NCBI RefSeq assembly: GCF_900107925.1 | Contig: NZ_FNUJ01000006.1 | Span: forward strand, 310,001 to 374,000 | DNA length: 64,000 nt | Source: Amycolatopsis pretoriensis | GTDB taxonomy: Bacteria; Actinomycetota; Actinomycetes; Mycobacteriales; Pseudonocardiaceae | Reading direction: 5' to 3' | Part shown: piece after piece, positions 32,703-40,282 of the stretch | How the letters are laid out: the number at the start of each line of letters is the position of its first letter | Position numbering within the stretch: the stretch's first letter is position 1 | Made by a program: the position numbers and the translations under genes | The notes under the pieces: generated by a model | Databases searched by the model: none | Seen by the model: only the letters and a program-made list of their open reading frames with translations | Told to the model about the DNA's origin: nothing

Positions 32703-33440
32703 ATGGCGGCAACCGAGTACGGGGACCCCGCGATCACCGAGCTGCTGCGGGAGTCCAACGCCGCGCTGCACGACTCGCTGCGGGTCGGCCTCGACGTGGA
32801 GGGCACCCTGCTGCGGGTGCGCAGCCGCGCGCTCGTCCGCGAAATAGCCGCGACGCCGCCCCCGGAGGCGTTCCCCGCGCACTGGCGGCGCCACGACGAG
32901 CCGGTCGCCGACGCGATCGCCGGCGACGACGCCGCGACCGCTCGCCTGCTCGCCACCATCCGGCCGCTGGTGGTGCGCTACTGCCGCGCCCGCGTCGGCC
33001 GGCACGAGCGGTCCTTCGCTTCGGCCGACGACGTCGCCCAGGAGGTGTGCGTCGCCGTGCTGACGGCGCTGCCGTCCTACCGGGACCAGGGCCGGCCGTT
33101 CCTCGCGTTCGTCTACGGCATCGCCCAGCACAAGGTCGCCGACGCCCACCGCGCCGCGGCCCGCAACCGCTCCGACCCGGTCCCGGAGATCCCCGACGGG
33201 GTGTCCGAAGCGGACGGTCCCGAGCAGCACGCCCTGCGGTTCGAGCTCAACGAACGGCTCGCGCGGCTGCTGGACGTCCTGCCGGCCAAGCAGCGCGAGA
33301 TCGTCGTGCTGCGGGTGGTCGTCGGGCTGTCGGCGGAGGAGACGGCGGACGCGGTGGGCTCGACACCGGGCGCGGTCCGCGTCGCCCAGCACCGCGCACT
33401 GGGGCGGCTGCGAAGACTGCTGACGGGCGAAGAGGACTAA
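32703..33440 (+). CDS. ECF sigma factor, ShbA-like
   Basis: A 245-residue sigma factor. SADDVAQEVCVAVLTALPSYRDQGRPFLAFVYGIAQHKVADAHRAAARNR (partial) is strikingly like ShbA, the ECF sigma factor that drives the principal sigma gene hrdB in Streptomyces, and region 4 is LDVLPAKQREIVVLRVVVGLSAEETADAVGSTPGAVRVAQHRAL. An extra ~80-residue N-terminal helical segment is present that I do not recall in ShbA. AGGGAAGG stands at proper spacing for the ATG at 32703; the GTG at 32694 overlaps the previous stop. Whether it is the true ShbA or a paralogue cannot be decided here. Confidence 0.8.
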   Translation: MAATEYGDPAITELLRESNAALHDSLRVGLDVEGTLLRVRSRALVREIAATPPPEAFPAHWRRHDEPVADAIAGDDAATARLLATIRPLVVRYCRARVGRHERSFASADDVAQEVCVAVLTALPSYRDQGRPFLAFVYGIAQHKVADAHRAAARNRSDPVPEIPDGVSEADGPEQHALRFELNERLARLLDVLPAKQREIVVLRVVVGLSAEETADAVGSTPGAVRVAQHRALGRLRRLLTGEED

Positions 33441-34030
33441 CCGCGCAGTCCCGCGACGCCGGCCACCACGACGCCGTACAGGTCGGCGATGGTCGCCAAC
33501 GCGCTGTGGTGCAGCTGTTCGGCGGTCACCGCCGCGACCGGCGTTTCCAGCGGGCGCGTGGCGCAGGCGTCCGCGACCACGGTTGCGTGGTTGCCGCGCA
33601 GGAACGCGCCTTCGGTGGTGAATGTGACGCACATGTTCGTCATGAACCCGGCGACGACCACGGTTTCATTCCCGGCCGCGTCCACCCGCTCCCCCAGATC
33701 GGTGCCCACGAAGGCGTTCGGCGCGCCCTTGACGACGACCGGCTCCCCCTCGGCCGGGGCGACGTCCGGGTGGATGGCGCCGATCTCCTCGCGCACGTCG
33801 TAGAGACTGCCCGCACCGCCGTCGTGCACCACGTGGATGATCGCCGACCCAGCGGCGCGGGCCGCTTCCAGGAGGTTCTCGGCCGCGGTCAACGCGGGCC
33901 GCCAGCCCGTCAGCTCCAGCACGCCGCGGGTGTAGGTGTTCTGGTAGTCGACCAGGATCAGCGTCGAGCCGCTCAGGGTGGCCGGGGTCCGGTCGAGCCC
34001 GTTCAGCTCGCGCAGGGTGGTCGTCGCCAT
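33437..34030 (-). CDS. Isochorismatase-like cysteine hydrolase
   Basis: A 197-residue cysteine hydrolase. The catalytic triad of the family is visible: Asp in LILVDYQN, Lys in VVVKGAPNAF and Cys in GFMTNMCVTFT. Relatives hydrolyse isochorismate, nicotinamide, or other amides; this one lacks an obvious clue. It is divergent from the GlxA-type AraC regulator at 34137 with an inverted repeat in between, so it is probably that regulator's target. ATG with AGAGGACC ribosome site. Confidence 0.85.
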   Translation of the reverse strand: MATTTLRELNGLDRTPATLSGSTLILVDYQNTYTRGVLELTGWRPALTAAENLLEAARAAGSAIIHVVHDGGAGSLYDVREEIGAIHPDVAPAEGEPVVVKGAPNAFVGTDLGERVDAAGNETVVVAGFMTNMCVTFTTEGAFLRGNHATVVADACATRPLETPVAAVTAEQLHHSALATIADLYGVVVAGVAGLRG

Positions 34031-34083
34031 GGTGGTCCTCTCTCGTGTCCGGTTCGGGCTCCACCGACGCTAAGCTCGGCGGC

Positions 34084-34103
34084 GCATGTCGGCAATGACA
34101 TGC
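34084..34103. promoter_or_regulatory. Operator-like inverted repeat in the hydrolase/AraC divergent promoter
   Basis: GCATGTC-GGCAAT-GACATGC is an inverted repeat with 7-bp arms and 6-bp spacer, located 54 bp from the hydrolase start and 34 bp before the AraC gene start. It is the likely binding site for the GlxA-type AraC regulator encoded beside it. Confidence 0.65.
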
Positions 34104-34136
34104 AAGACGCAGAAACCGACACGGCGGAGGAGCACG

Positions 34137-35123
34137 GTGGAGCACCCGGAACGGCTGGTCGTCGTCGTCCTCTTCGACCGGATCGACCTGCTCGACGTCA
34201 CCGGCCCGCCCGAGGTCTTCTCGCTGCTGCAGCGGGAACTGGACCGGCCGGCCGGCTACCGCGTCGTCCTCGCCGCCGCCACCGCGGACCCGGTGACCAC
34301 CTCGGCCAGGGTGCGCGTGCTCCCGGACGTCACCTTCGCCGAGCTGGCCGGGCAGGCCGTCGACACGCTGGTCGTCCCGGGGGCGGTGACCGTCGGGGAG
34401 GACGGCGGGATCGTCGCCCGGTGCGACGCCGACGTCGTCGAAGCCGTCCGGGTGCTGGCCGGGCAGGCGCGCCGGGTGGCGTCCGTCTGCGTCGGGGCCC
34501 ACCTGCTCGCGGCCGCCGGCCTGCTCGAAGGCAAGCGCGCCACCACGCACTGGTCCACCGCCCGCCAGCTCGCCGACGAACACCCCGGCGTCACGGTCGA
34601 CGCCGACCCGATCTTCATCCGCGACGGCGACGTGTGGACGGGCGCCGGCCTGAGCGCCTGCCTCGACCTGGCCCTGGCGCTCGTCGCGGACGACTTCGGC
34701 CCCGAGCTCGCTTCCCGCGTGGCCCGCCAGCTCGTCATGTTCCTGCGGCGGCCGGGCGGGCAGAGCCAGTTCAGCGTGTCCCTCGAACCGGCGTCGGCGA
34801 CCCGGCGGGTCGAGGAACTCCGCCACCACATCACCGAGCACCTCGCGCGGCCCCTGACGGTCGCCGACCTGGCCGCGCACGCCCACCTCACCGACCGGCA
34901 GCTCACCCGCGTGTTCAAGGCCGAACTCGGGACGACGCCCGCGGCCTACGTCGAGCACGCGCGGGTCGAGGCGGCCCGGCAGCGGCTGGAAACCACGGAC
35001 GACACGCTCTCCCGCGTCGCCACGACGTGCGGGTTCGGCACGGTCTCGACGTTGAACCGGTCCTTCCGCCGGACGCTCGGCACGACGCCGAGCGAGTACC
35101 GGCGGCGGTTCCGGATCCCGTAG
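34137..35123 (+). CDS. GlxA/FtrA-type AraC regulator with DJ-1/PfpI domain
   Basis: A 328-residue regulator. The first ~185 residues are a DJ-1/PfpI glutamine-amidotransferase-like domain (VVVLFDRIDLLDVTGPPEVF, TLVVPGAVTVGE, SVCVGAHLLAAAGLLEGK), with Cys in SVCVGA at the usual nucleophile-elbow position; the last ~100 residues are an AraC HTH pair (DLAAHAHLTDRQLTRVFKAE and TLSRVATTCGFGTVSTLNRSF). The GTG at 34137 has GGAGGAG ahead of it; the ATG at 34086 would fall inside the operator repeat. It likely activates the divergent cysteine hydrolase. Confidence 0.88.
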   Translation: MEHPERLVVVVLFDRIDLLDVTGPPEVFSLLQRELDRPAGYRVVLAAATADPVTTSARVRVLPDVTFAELAGQAVDTLVVPGAVTVGEDGGIVARCDADVVEAVRVLAGQARRVASVCVGAHLLAAAGLLEGKRATTHWSTARQLADEHPGVTVDADPIFIRDGDVWTGAGLSACLDLALALVADDFGPELASRVARQLVMFLRRPGGQSQFSVSLEPASATRRVEELRHHITEHLARPLTVADLAAHAHLTDRQLTRVFKAELGTTPAAYVEHARVEAARQRLETTDDTLSRVATTCGFGTVSTLNRSFRRTLGTTPSEYRRRFRIP

Positions 35124-35957
35124 TCAGCGCCGCACGCAGTCGAGGACGAACTCCTCCAGCGCCGCCGCCGGTCCTTCCTTTGATTCGCGGGCCAGCAGCA
35201 TGAACTCGATATCGCCGGGTTCGGGCAGGCCGGTCAGCTCGACGAGGTCGGCGGGCACCAGGCTGCGCGCGTGCAGGGTGACGCCGAGACCGGCGGCCGC
35301 GGCGGCGCGCAGGCCGGTGAGGCTCGACGTCTGGCACGCGGCACGCCACTCGAGCCCCGCCCGCTCCAGGCACTCGACGGCGAGCTGGCGGGTGATCGAC
35401 GGCATCGGGTACTGCACCAGCGGCACCGGCTGGCCGGGCTCCAGCACCGTCGCCGCCGAGCCGATCCAGACCAGCGGCTCCCGCCACAGCAGCCGCCCGC
35501 GGTGCGTACCCGGCCGGCGCTTGCCCAGCACCAGGTCCAGCTGACCGGCGCGCAGCCGCTGCGCGAGGACGTCCGACAGCTCTACGGTCAGCTCGACGTC
35601 CACCAGCGGGTGGCTGCGGCGCAGCCGGTTGAGGATCTCCGGCAGCTCGCCGAGCGCGAAGTCCTCCGAGACGCCGAAGCGCACGCGGCCGCGCAGTTCG
35701 GCGCCGCGGAAGTGGCGCTCCGCGCGTTCCTCGGTGTCCACGACGGTCTGCGCGAACCCCAGCATCGCCTGGCCGCGCGCGGTCAGCTCGACGGTGTGCG
35801 TGTCGCGGGCGAAGAGCAGCCCGCCGGAGTCGCGCTCCAGACGCCGGACGTGCTGGCTGACGGTCGGCTGGCCGACGCCGAGGCGCCGCGCGGCCGCGGT
35901 GAAGCTGCGCGTCTCGGCGACGGCGAGGAACGAACGGCACAGGCCGGGGTCGAGCAC
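35124..35957 (-). CDS. LysR-family transcriptional regulator
   Basis: A 277-residue LysR regulator with GTG start. HTH residues are SFLAVAETRSFTAAARRLGVGQPTVSQHVRRLE (partial), followed by the effector domain. Divergent from the bile-acid:sodium-symporter gene at 36054 (96 bp between starts), it probably controls that transporter. The stop directly abuts the convergent AraC gene stop (35123/35124) with no intergenic space. Confidence 0.88.
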   Translation of the reverse strand: MLDPGLCRSFLAVAETRSFTAAARRLGVGQPTVSQHVRRLERDSGGLLFARDTHTVELTARGQAMLGFAQTVVDTEERAERHFRGAELRGRVRFGVSEDFALGELPEILNRLRRSHPLVDVELTVELSDVLAQRLRAGQLDLVLGKRRPGTHRGRLLWREPLVWIGSAATVLEPGQPVPLVQYPMPSITRQLAVECLERAGLEWRAACQTSSLTGLRAAAAAGLGVTLHARSLVPADLVELTGLPEPGDIEFMLLARESKEGPAAALEEFVLDCVRR

Positions 35958-36053
35958 GCGGCCACTTTATCGCGATTCCCGATGACAGTCAGTCCGGTCA
36001 TCGGGGTTCACAATGAGCGTTCCGGGGCCGAGAATTGCCGTGGAAGGAGATCC

Positions 36054-37016
36054 ATGTCCCGGTTACGTCTCGACCCGTTCGTCGTCGCCATCCTCGCCAC
36101 CGTCGGGGTCGCCACGCTCCTGCCCGCTTCGGGCGTCGTGGCCGACGGCTTCGGCACCGCCACCACGATCGCCGTCGGGTTGTTGTTCTTCCTGTACGGC
36201 GCCCGGTTGTCCACGCAGGAGGCCCTCGACGGGCTGCGCCACTGGCGGCTGCACGGGGTCGTGCTGGCCGCCACGTTCGTGCTGTTCCCGCTGCTCGGCC
36301 TGGCGCTCACGCTGCTGCCGGCGTCGGTGCTGCCCGCCGAGCTCGCGGCCGGGGTGCTGTTCCTCGCGGTGCTGCCCTCGACGGTCCAGTCGTCGATCGC
36401 GTTCACGTCCATTGCCCGCGGCAACGTCGCGGCGGCGATCTGCAGCGCGTCGCTGTCCAACCTGGCCGGGATCGTGCTGACCCCGCTGCTGGTGGCGCTG
36501 CTGCTGTCCGGCGACGGCGCGGGAGTCGACGGGTCGGCGGTGCTCGGGATCGTGCTGCAGCTGCTGGCGCCGTTCGTGGCGGGCCAGCTGGCGCGGCGCT
36601 GGATCGGCGAGTGGATCACGCGGAATTCCGCGCCGCTCAAGCTGTTCGACCGCGGGTCGATCCTGCTGGTGGTGTACACGGCGTTCAGCGCGGGCATGAC
36701 CGAAGGCATCTGGCACCGGCTCGACGTCGTCCCGCTGCTGGTCCTGGTCGGGCTCTGCTGCGTGCTCCTGGCGGCGGTGCTGGCGGCGACGAGCTGGGGC
36801 GCCCGGCTGCTGGGTTTCGCGCACGCGGACCGGATCACGATCGTGTTCTGCGGGTCGAAGAAGAGCCTGGCGAGCGGGTTGCCGATGGCGACGGTGCTGT
36901 TCGGGCACGCGCAGGTGGGGCTGATCGTGCTACCGCTGATGCTGTTCCACCAGATCCAGCTGATCGTGTGCGCGTCGCTGGCGCGGCGATACGCGGCGGC
37001 GCTCGTGCCGGCCTGA
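36054..37016 (+). CDS. Bile-acid:sodium symporter family transporter (YfeH-like)
   Basis: A 320-residue membrane protein with about ten hydrophobic helices, of the BASS family. The motifs LFFLYGARLSTQEALDG, LAVLPSTVQSSIAFTSIARGNVAAAICSASLSNL (partial) and IVFCGSKKSLASGLPMA are typical of the YfeH subgroup of putative bile acid:Na+ symporters with proline/serine-rich crossing helices. Substrates of bacterial members are various organic anions; none can be assigned. GGAAGGAGA gives a strong ribosome site. It is divergent from the LysR gene that likely regulates it. Confidence 0.9.
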   Translation: MSRLRLDPFVVAILATVGVATLLPASGVVADGFGTATTIAVGLLFFLYGARLSTQEALDGLRHWRLHGVVLAATFVLFPLLGLALTLLPASVLPAELAAGVLFLAVLPSTVQSSIAFTSIARGNVAAAICSASLSNLAGIVLTPLLVALLLSGDGAGVDGSAVLGIVLQLLAPFVAGQLARRWIGEWITRNSAPLKLFDRGSILLVVYTAFSAGMTEGIWHRLDVVPLLVLVGLCCVLLAAVLAATSWGARLLGFAHADRITIVFCGSKKSLASGLPMATVLFGHAQVGLIVLPLMLFHQIQLIVCASLARRYAAALVPA

Positions 37017-37086
37017 TTTTCCGACCGATGAGTTTTCCGGCGGTGTGCGTCAGTACGTGATGACACCCCATCGGAAGGCGGCACCC

Positions 37087-37608
37087 ATGGCCAAGGTTCT
37101 CTACCACATCACGATGTCCCTCGACGGCTTCGTCGCGGCACCCGGCGACGACATGACGTGGCTGTCCGGCCTGCACGCGGGCCCGAACCCGGTGGTCGAG
37201 CGGGTGATCGACGGCATCGGCGCGATCGTGATGGGCCACCACACGTACGCCCCGGCGACGACGGCGGAGGGCAAGGTCTACGGCGGCCGCTGGGAGGGGC
37301 CGATCTTCGTGGTGACCCGCTCGGCGGCGCCGTCACCGGGGTTCACGCTGGTACCGGACCTTGCGGAGGCGGTGTCCGAGGCCTCCGCGACGGCCGGGGA
37401 CGGGTATGTGGCGGTGCTGGGGGCGGCTACGGCCCGGCGGTGCTACGAAGCCGGGTTGCTCGACGAGGTGCTGGTGCACGTGGCGCCGGTTCTGCTCGGT
37501 GACGGGGTTCGGTTGTTCGAACGGCGTGGTGGGGCGCCGGTGCGGTTGGAAGCGTTGGAGCTGAGTCACGCCGGGCCGATCCTGAACGGTTGGTACCGGG
37601 TGGTGTGA
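37087..37608 (+). CDS. Dihydrofolate-reductase-like (RibD C-terminal) protein
   Basis: A 173-residue protein of the RibD_C/DHFR-like family. MAKVLYHITMSLDGFVAAPGDDMTW, GAIVMGHHTYAP and VAVLGAATARRCYEAGLLDEVLVHVAPVLLGDGVRLFE (partial) are hallmarks. Such single-domain proteins are annotated dihydrofolate reductase family and may be NADPH-dependent reductases of unknown substrate. The ATG at 37087 has a GGAAGG site; the in-frame GTG at 37045 is not needed. No riboflavin genes are nearby. Confidence 0.85.
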   Translation: MAKVLYHITMSLDGFVAAPGDDMTWLSGLHAGPNPVVERVIDGIGAIVMGHHTYAPATTAEGKVYGGRWEGPIFVVTRSAAPSPGFTLVPDLAEAVSEASATAGDGYVAVLGAATARRCYEAGLLDEVLVHVAPVLLGDGVRLFERRGGAPVRLEALELSHAGPILNGWYRVV

Positions 37609-37701
37609 GCACTCTCTGTCCATTGTGTACACGCGGGCACGCGTAACGGCGGGCCGCCGCCGGACGACTCCGGAGGCGTCGATGCGAGGGAGGAGATCGT
37701 C

Positions 37702-38169
37702 ATGGCACGAACCACGGTGGCCGCACTGGCCGGCGCCCTGGTGGTGACGGCGGGCGCGGTGGCCTTCGCCGGCGCTTCGTCGGCGGTCGGGCCGTCACCG
37801 GCACCGATCGTCCAGGCGGCGCAGGCCACCTGCCTGACCGACGGCACCGGCGTCTGCACGGTGACGCATTCGCTGGGCAAGGTGCCGGAAGCGATCGTGG
37901 TATCGCCGAACACGCCGAGCCCGAACAACGCGTTCACGCTCAACACGGTGCTGGGGTCGTACACCGCGACCACGTTCCAGGTGCGGGCGATGTTCAACCA
38001 GACGACGCCGAAGACGTTCGGCCAGATCTGGTTCACCTACGCGGCTTACGGTTCGCCGACGGCACCACCGCCGACCACGACCCCCAAGACAACGCCTCAA
38101 ACCACGACGCCGCCACCGCCCACCTCGTCGGATCCGACTTCCACTCCTACCACGGGTGGCGGAAGCTGA
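37702..38169 (+). CDS. Secreted protein with beta-sandwich-like domain and Thr/Pro tail
   Basis: A 155-residue exported protein. A signal peptide (1-28, AFAGASSA) is followed by a ~70-residue domain (TGVCTVTHSLGKVPEAIVVSPNTP ... FGQIWFTYAAYG) with two cysteines, reminiscent of the H-type-lectin/phage-tail-like beta domains found in actinobacterial surface proteins, and a Thr/Pro-rich tail (about 40 residues) that could be glycosylated or cross the wall. No catalytic residues are evident. AGGGAGGAG ribosome site. Homologues I recall are annotated hypothetical. Confidence 0.7.
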   Translation: MARTTVAALAGALVVTAGAVAFAGASSAVGPSPAPIVQAAQATCLTDGTGVCTVTHSLGKVPEAIVVSPNTPSPNNAFTLNTVLGSYTATTFQVRAMFNQTTPKTFGQIWFTYAAYGSPTAPPPTTTPKTTPQTTTPPPPTSSDPTSTPTTGGGS

Positions 38170-38184
38170 ACGGAATCCGCACCC

Positions 38185-38460
38185 TCACCGCGGCCGCGGC
38201 GACGGCTTCCGCAGTTCCTCCGCGAAAATCCCCTCCATGCGCCGATTCGCGCGGCGGAGCGCCCGCACCGCCGCCCGGATCGCGTACCCCACCGCGAACA
38301 CCAACAACAATCCCAGGCCGATGGCCGCGAGGTTCGCCACGAGCGCCTCCCGGTACAGGTGCGCCAGGTACCCCAGACCCGCCCCGGCGGTGAGTGCGTC
38401 CAGCAACGCCAACCCGAATGCCCGGGGCTCGTGCGGGGCGGCTCGCGGTGCCGAGACCAT
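38185..38460 (-). CDS. Small integral membrane protein, unknown
   Basis: A 91-residue protein with one strong hydrophobic stretch (LVANLAAIGLGLLLVFAVGYAI, about 42-62) and a weaker one (ALLDALTAGAGLGYLAHL) before it, then a basic C-terminus (RALRRANRRME), giving an inside-positive topology. No family recognised. It converges on the secreted-protein gene, 15 bp apart. The absence of a strong ribosome site leaves moderate confidence. Confidence 0.55.
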   Translation of the reverse strand: MVSAPRAAPHEPRAFGLALLDALTAGAGLGYLAHLYREALVANLAAIGLGLLLVFAVGYAIRAAVRALRRANRRMEGIFAEELRKPSPRPR

Positions 38461-38648
38461 CGCTCACCCTCCCGCCGTTCCGTTCAGCGGTGACGCCCTT
38501 GCAACCTAGACGAGCTTGCGCCGCCCGGAGGCCGTTTCAACCTGTTTGGCCTACCGGATCTGCCCGGATGGCCGCTGTGATAACTTGGAGCGAACTGGGT
38601 CTTCTGTGCGAATGCACATCCCCGAGCAACGCACACGCCGGGGGCCAG

Positions 38649-38722
38649 GGGGCGGTAGCTCAGTTGGTTAGAGCAGGGGACTCATAATCCCTTGGCCGCG
38701 GGTTCGAGCCCCGCCCGCCCTA
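38649..38722 (+). tRNA. tRNA-Met (anticodon CAT)
   Basis: A complete cloverleaf of 74 bases: acceptor GGGGCGG/CCGCCCT (one G-U at the tip) with discriminator A; T8A9; D stem GCTC/GAGC with loop AGTTGGTTA; anticodon stem GGGGA/TCCCT around loop CTCATAA with anticodon CAT at 38683-38685; T stem GCGGG/CCCGC with loop TTCGAGC. The anticodon stem lacks the three G-C pairs of initiator tRNA, so it is the elongator tRNA-Met; a tRNA-Ile decoding AUA after lysidine modification is the alternative. CCA is not encoded. Confidence 0.92.
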
Positions 38723-38768
38723 CGTTCGCGGTGCTCGCTCCGCTCGCACCCCTCGCTTCGCCGTTCCC

Positions 38769-38813
38769 TGTGGGGGTGCGACCCCCACACCCCGCCCGGG
38801 GGCACGCCCCCGG
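38769..38813 (+). terminator. Tandem GC-rich hairpins after the tRNA gene
   Basis: Two consecutive perfect hairpins: arms TGTGGGGGT/ACCCCCACA with 3-base loop (38769-38789) and CCGGGGG/CCCCCGG with 4-base loop (38796-38813). They follow the tRNA by 46 bp and lie before the convergent reductase gene, so they should end the tRNA transcript. No U-tract is present, as is usual in high-GC actinobacteria. Confidence 0.7.
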
Positions 38814-38862
38814 ACCCCCGTCCGTGTGGCTCCGTTGGTCTGCCGGCTGTCCTTAGTGGACG

Positions 38863-39444
38863 TCAGCGGTCGTACACCAGGGCCAGCTCTCCTCGCTCGC
38901 CTGCCTCGTGGTGGGTCAACGTCCATGACGATGTCGGCATGCCGTCTTCGAACAGCGTTGCTCCCGCTCCCGCTATCTCCGGGCAGATCATTATGTACAG
39001 GCGGTCCACTAGATTCGCCGCCAGTAGTGGCTTTATTATGCTTGCGCTGCTGTTCACCAATATTTCGCCTGATCCGGTGGCCTTCAGGTCACTGATTACC
39101 TCTGGTGCCGGGGGGTTCACCATTCTGGTGCGGTCCCATGGTGGCTCTGTCACCGTTTTTGAGAAGACCACCTTTTCTGTTTCCGTCAGCCACTTTGCGT
39201 AGCCTCGGTCTCGGGGATCTGCCTTTTCGTCCGCCGCTACCGTTGGCCAGTAGCCCAGGAAACCCTCTGCGTTCAAGCGGCCCAGAACTGCCGTTGTCGC
39301 GTTCTCCCAGATTCGCGTCAAGTGGCGGCGGGCCACCTCTGTTGTCGCGTACGCGACTATTGGTCCCATGTCCGCCGGGCCTCCCGGGCCCTGGTAGCGG
39401 CCGTCCAGCGTCAAGCTCAAGTTTGCCGTTACTCTTCTGGCCAT
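38863..39444 (-). CDS. Dihydrofolate-reductase-like (RibD C-terminal) protein, atypical codon use
   Basis: A 193-residue RibD_C/DHFR-fold protein: MARRVTANLSLTLDGRYQGPGG, AVLGRLNAEGFLGYWP, EILVNSSASIIKPLLAANLVDRLYIMICPEIAG (partial). It is a different subfamily from the protein at 37087. The gene uses codons rare in its neighbours, e.g. four ATA isoleucines between the SIIKP and PEIAG motifs, and AAT and TTG, and has visibly lower GC. It starts 2 bp after the stop of the ArsR-SRPBCC gene, which presumably represses or senses for it; such regulator-reductase pairs are common in actinobacteria. Confidence 0.85.
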   Translation of the reverse strand: MARRVTANLSLTLDGRYQGPGGPADMGPIVAYATTEVARRHLTRIWENATTAVLGRLNAEGFLGYWPTVAADEKADPRDRGYAKWLTETEKVVFSKTVTEPPWDRTRMVNPPAPEVISDLKATGSGEILVNSSASIIKPLLAANLVDRLYIMICPEIAGAGATLFEDGMPTSSWTLTHHEAGERGELALVYDR

Positions 39445-39446
39445 GC

Positions 39447-40253
39447 TCAGACCTTTCGCTGTTCCAACACTTCGGTCAGGCGGTCCAAGACCTGGGTCCA
39501 GCCCGTTTCGATTCCCGCTATTGCCGGTGCCGCCTCGATCGTTGTCGCCGTTATGCGCAGGCCCAGCCTCAAGCGGGTTCCACCCGGTATCGGCGTCAGC
39601 TCCACGTCGTAATGGCCCGTGAAGGACGCCGGGCCCGTTATCGCCAGGTCGAATGCCAGTCGTCCCGGCTCCTCCGCCACCCGGACCCAGCCTTCCGAGT
39701 GGTACTCGCCCTCCGCGTCCCGGTACGCCAGCGCTGCGCGGCCGCCCGGGCGGGGCTCCAACAGGCACGTTGTCAGCGTCAGCGATGGGGGCACCCACCA
39801 CGATGCCAGCAGTTCCGGGTCCGTCCAGTGCCTCCAGACCACCTCTCGCGGTGCCGGCAGCACTCGCTCGAAGCCGAACGCGCGCCCGTCTGCCCAGCGG
39901 TCGCGGTCTGCTGCCGCTGTCTCCTCCTCGACCGCCGCCCGGTAGCGCGCGACCACGTCTCGCTCGCTCTGGTGCGCCTCGGTCTGCTTGATCAGCTCTG
40001 CCAGCCGGCCCGCGAACGCCGTCAGCGGCTCCGCCTCCAGCGCGTACACCCGGCGCTGCCCCAACGGGAACACCGTGACCAGGCCCGCGCGCGCCAACGT
40101 CTGCAAGTGCTTCGTCGTCTGCGGCTGGCGCAGGCCCGTCAGCTCCGCCAGCTCCCCCACCGACCGGGGACGCTCCGCCAAGAGCTCCACCAGGCGCCAG
40201 CGCGCCGCGTCACCCAGTGCTGCCGCGATCCCGTCCACCGCGCCAGTATTCAT
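39447..40253 (-). CDS. ArsR-family HTH fused to AHSA1/SRPBCC domain
   Basis: A 268-residue fusion. Residues ~5-85 are an ArsR winged helix (AAALGDAARWRLVELLAERPRSVGELAELTGLRQPQTTKHLQTL, in part) and residues ~125-265 an AHSA1/START-like hydrophobic pocket (FERVLPAPREVVWRHWTDPELLASWW). The SRPBCC part is thought to bind the ligand that releases the repressor, making a one-component sensor. The 3' part uses AT-ending codons like the following gene, suggesting the two arrived together. Just upstream is an AT-rich stretch (40254-40286) with TATTC and ATACTTTA, likely a promoter. Confidence 0.88.
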   Translation of the reverse strand: MNTGAVDGIAAALGDAARWRLVELLAERPRSVGELAELTGLRQPQTTKHLQTLARAGLVTVFPLGQRRVYALEAEPLTAFAGRLAELIKQTEAHQSERDVVARYRAAVEEETAAADRDRWADGRAFGFERVLPAPREVVWRHWTDPELLASWWVPPSLTLTTCLLEPRPGGRAALAYRDAEGEYHSEGWVRVAEEPGRLAFDLAITGPASFTGHYDVELTPIPGGTRLRLGLRITATTIEAAPAIAGIETGWTQVLDRLTEVLEQRKV

Positions 40254-40282
40254 CCAGCAGAATATTCAAGTCAAGGAATACT

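Noticed and set aside
32018..35203. 1061-codon plus-strand open frame across several genes
   Set aside because: Crosses genes of both strands and consists of Arg/Pro repeats; typical GC artefact.
37087..37608. Riboflavin biosynthesis protein RibD
   Set aside because: Only the C-terminal reductase-like domain is present, without the deaminase domain or other rib genes.
38649..38860. Possible phage/ICE attachment site at the tRNA-Met gene
   Set aside because: No direct repeat of the tRNA 3' end and no integrase gene were found in the window.
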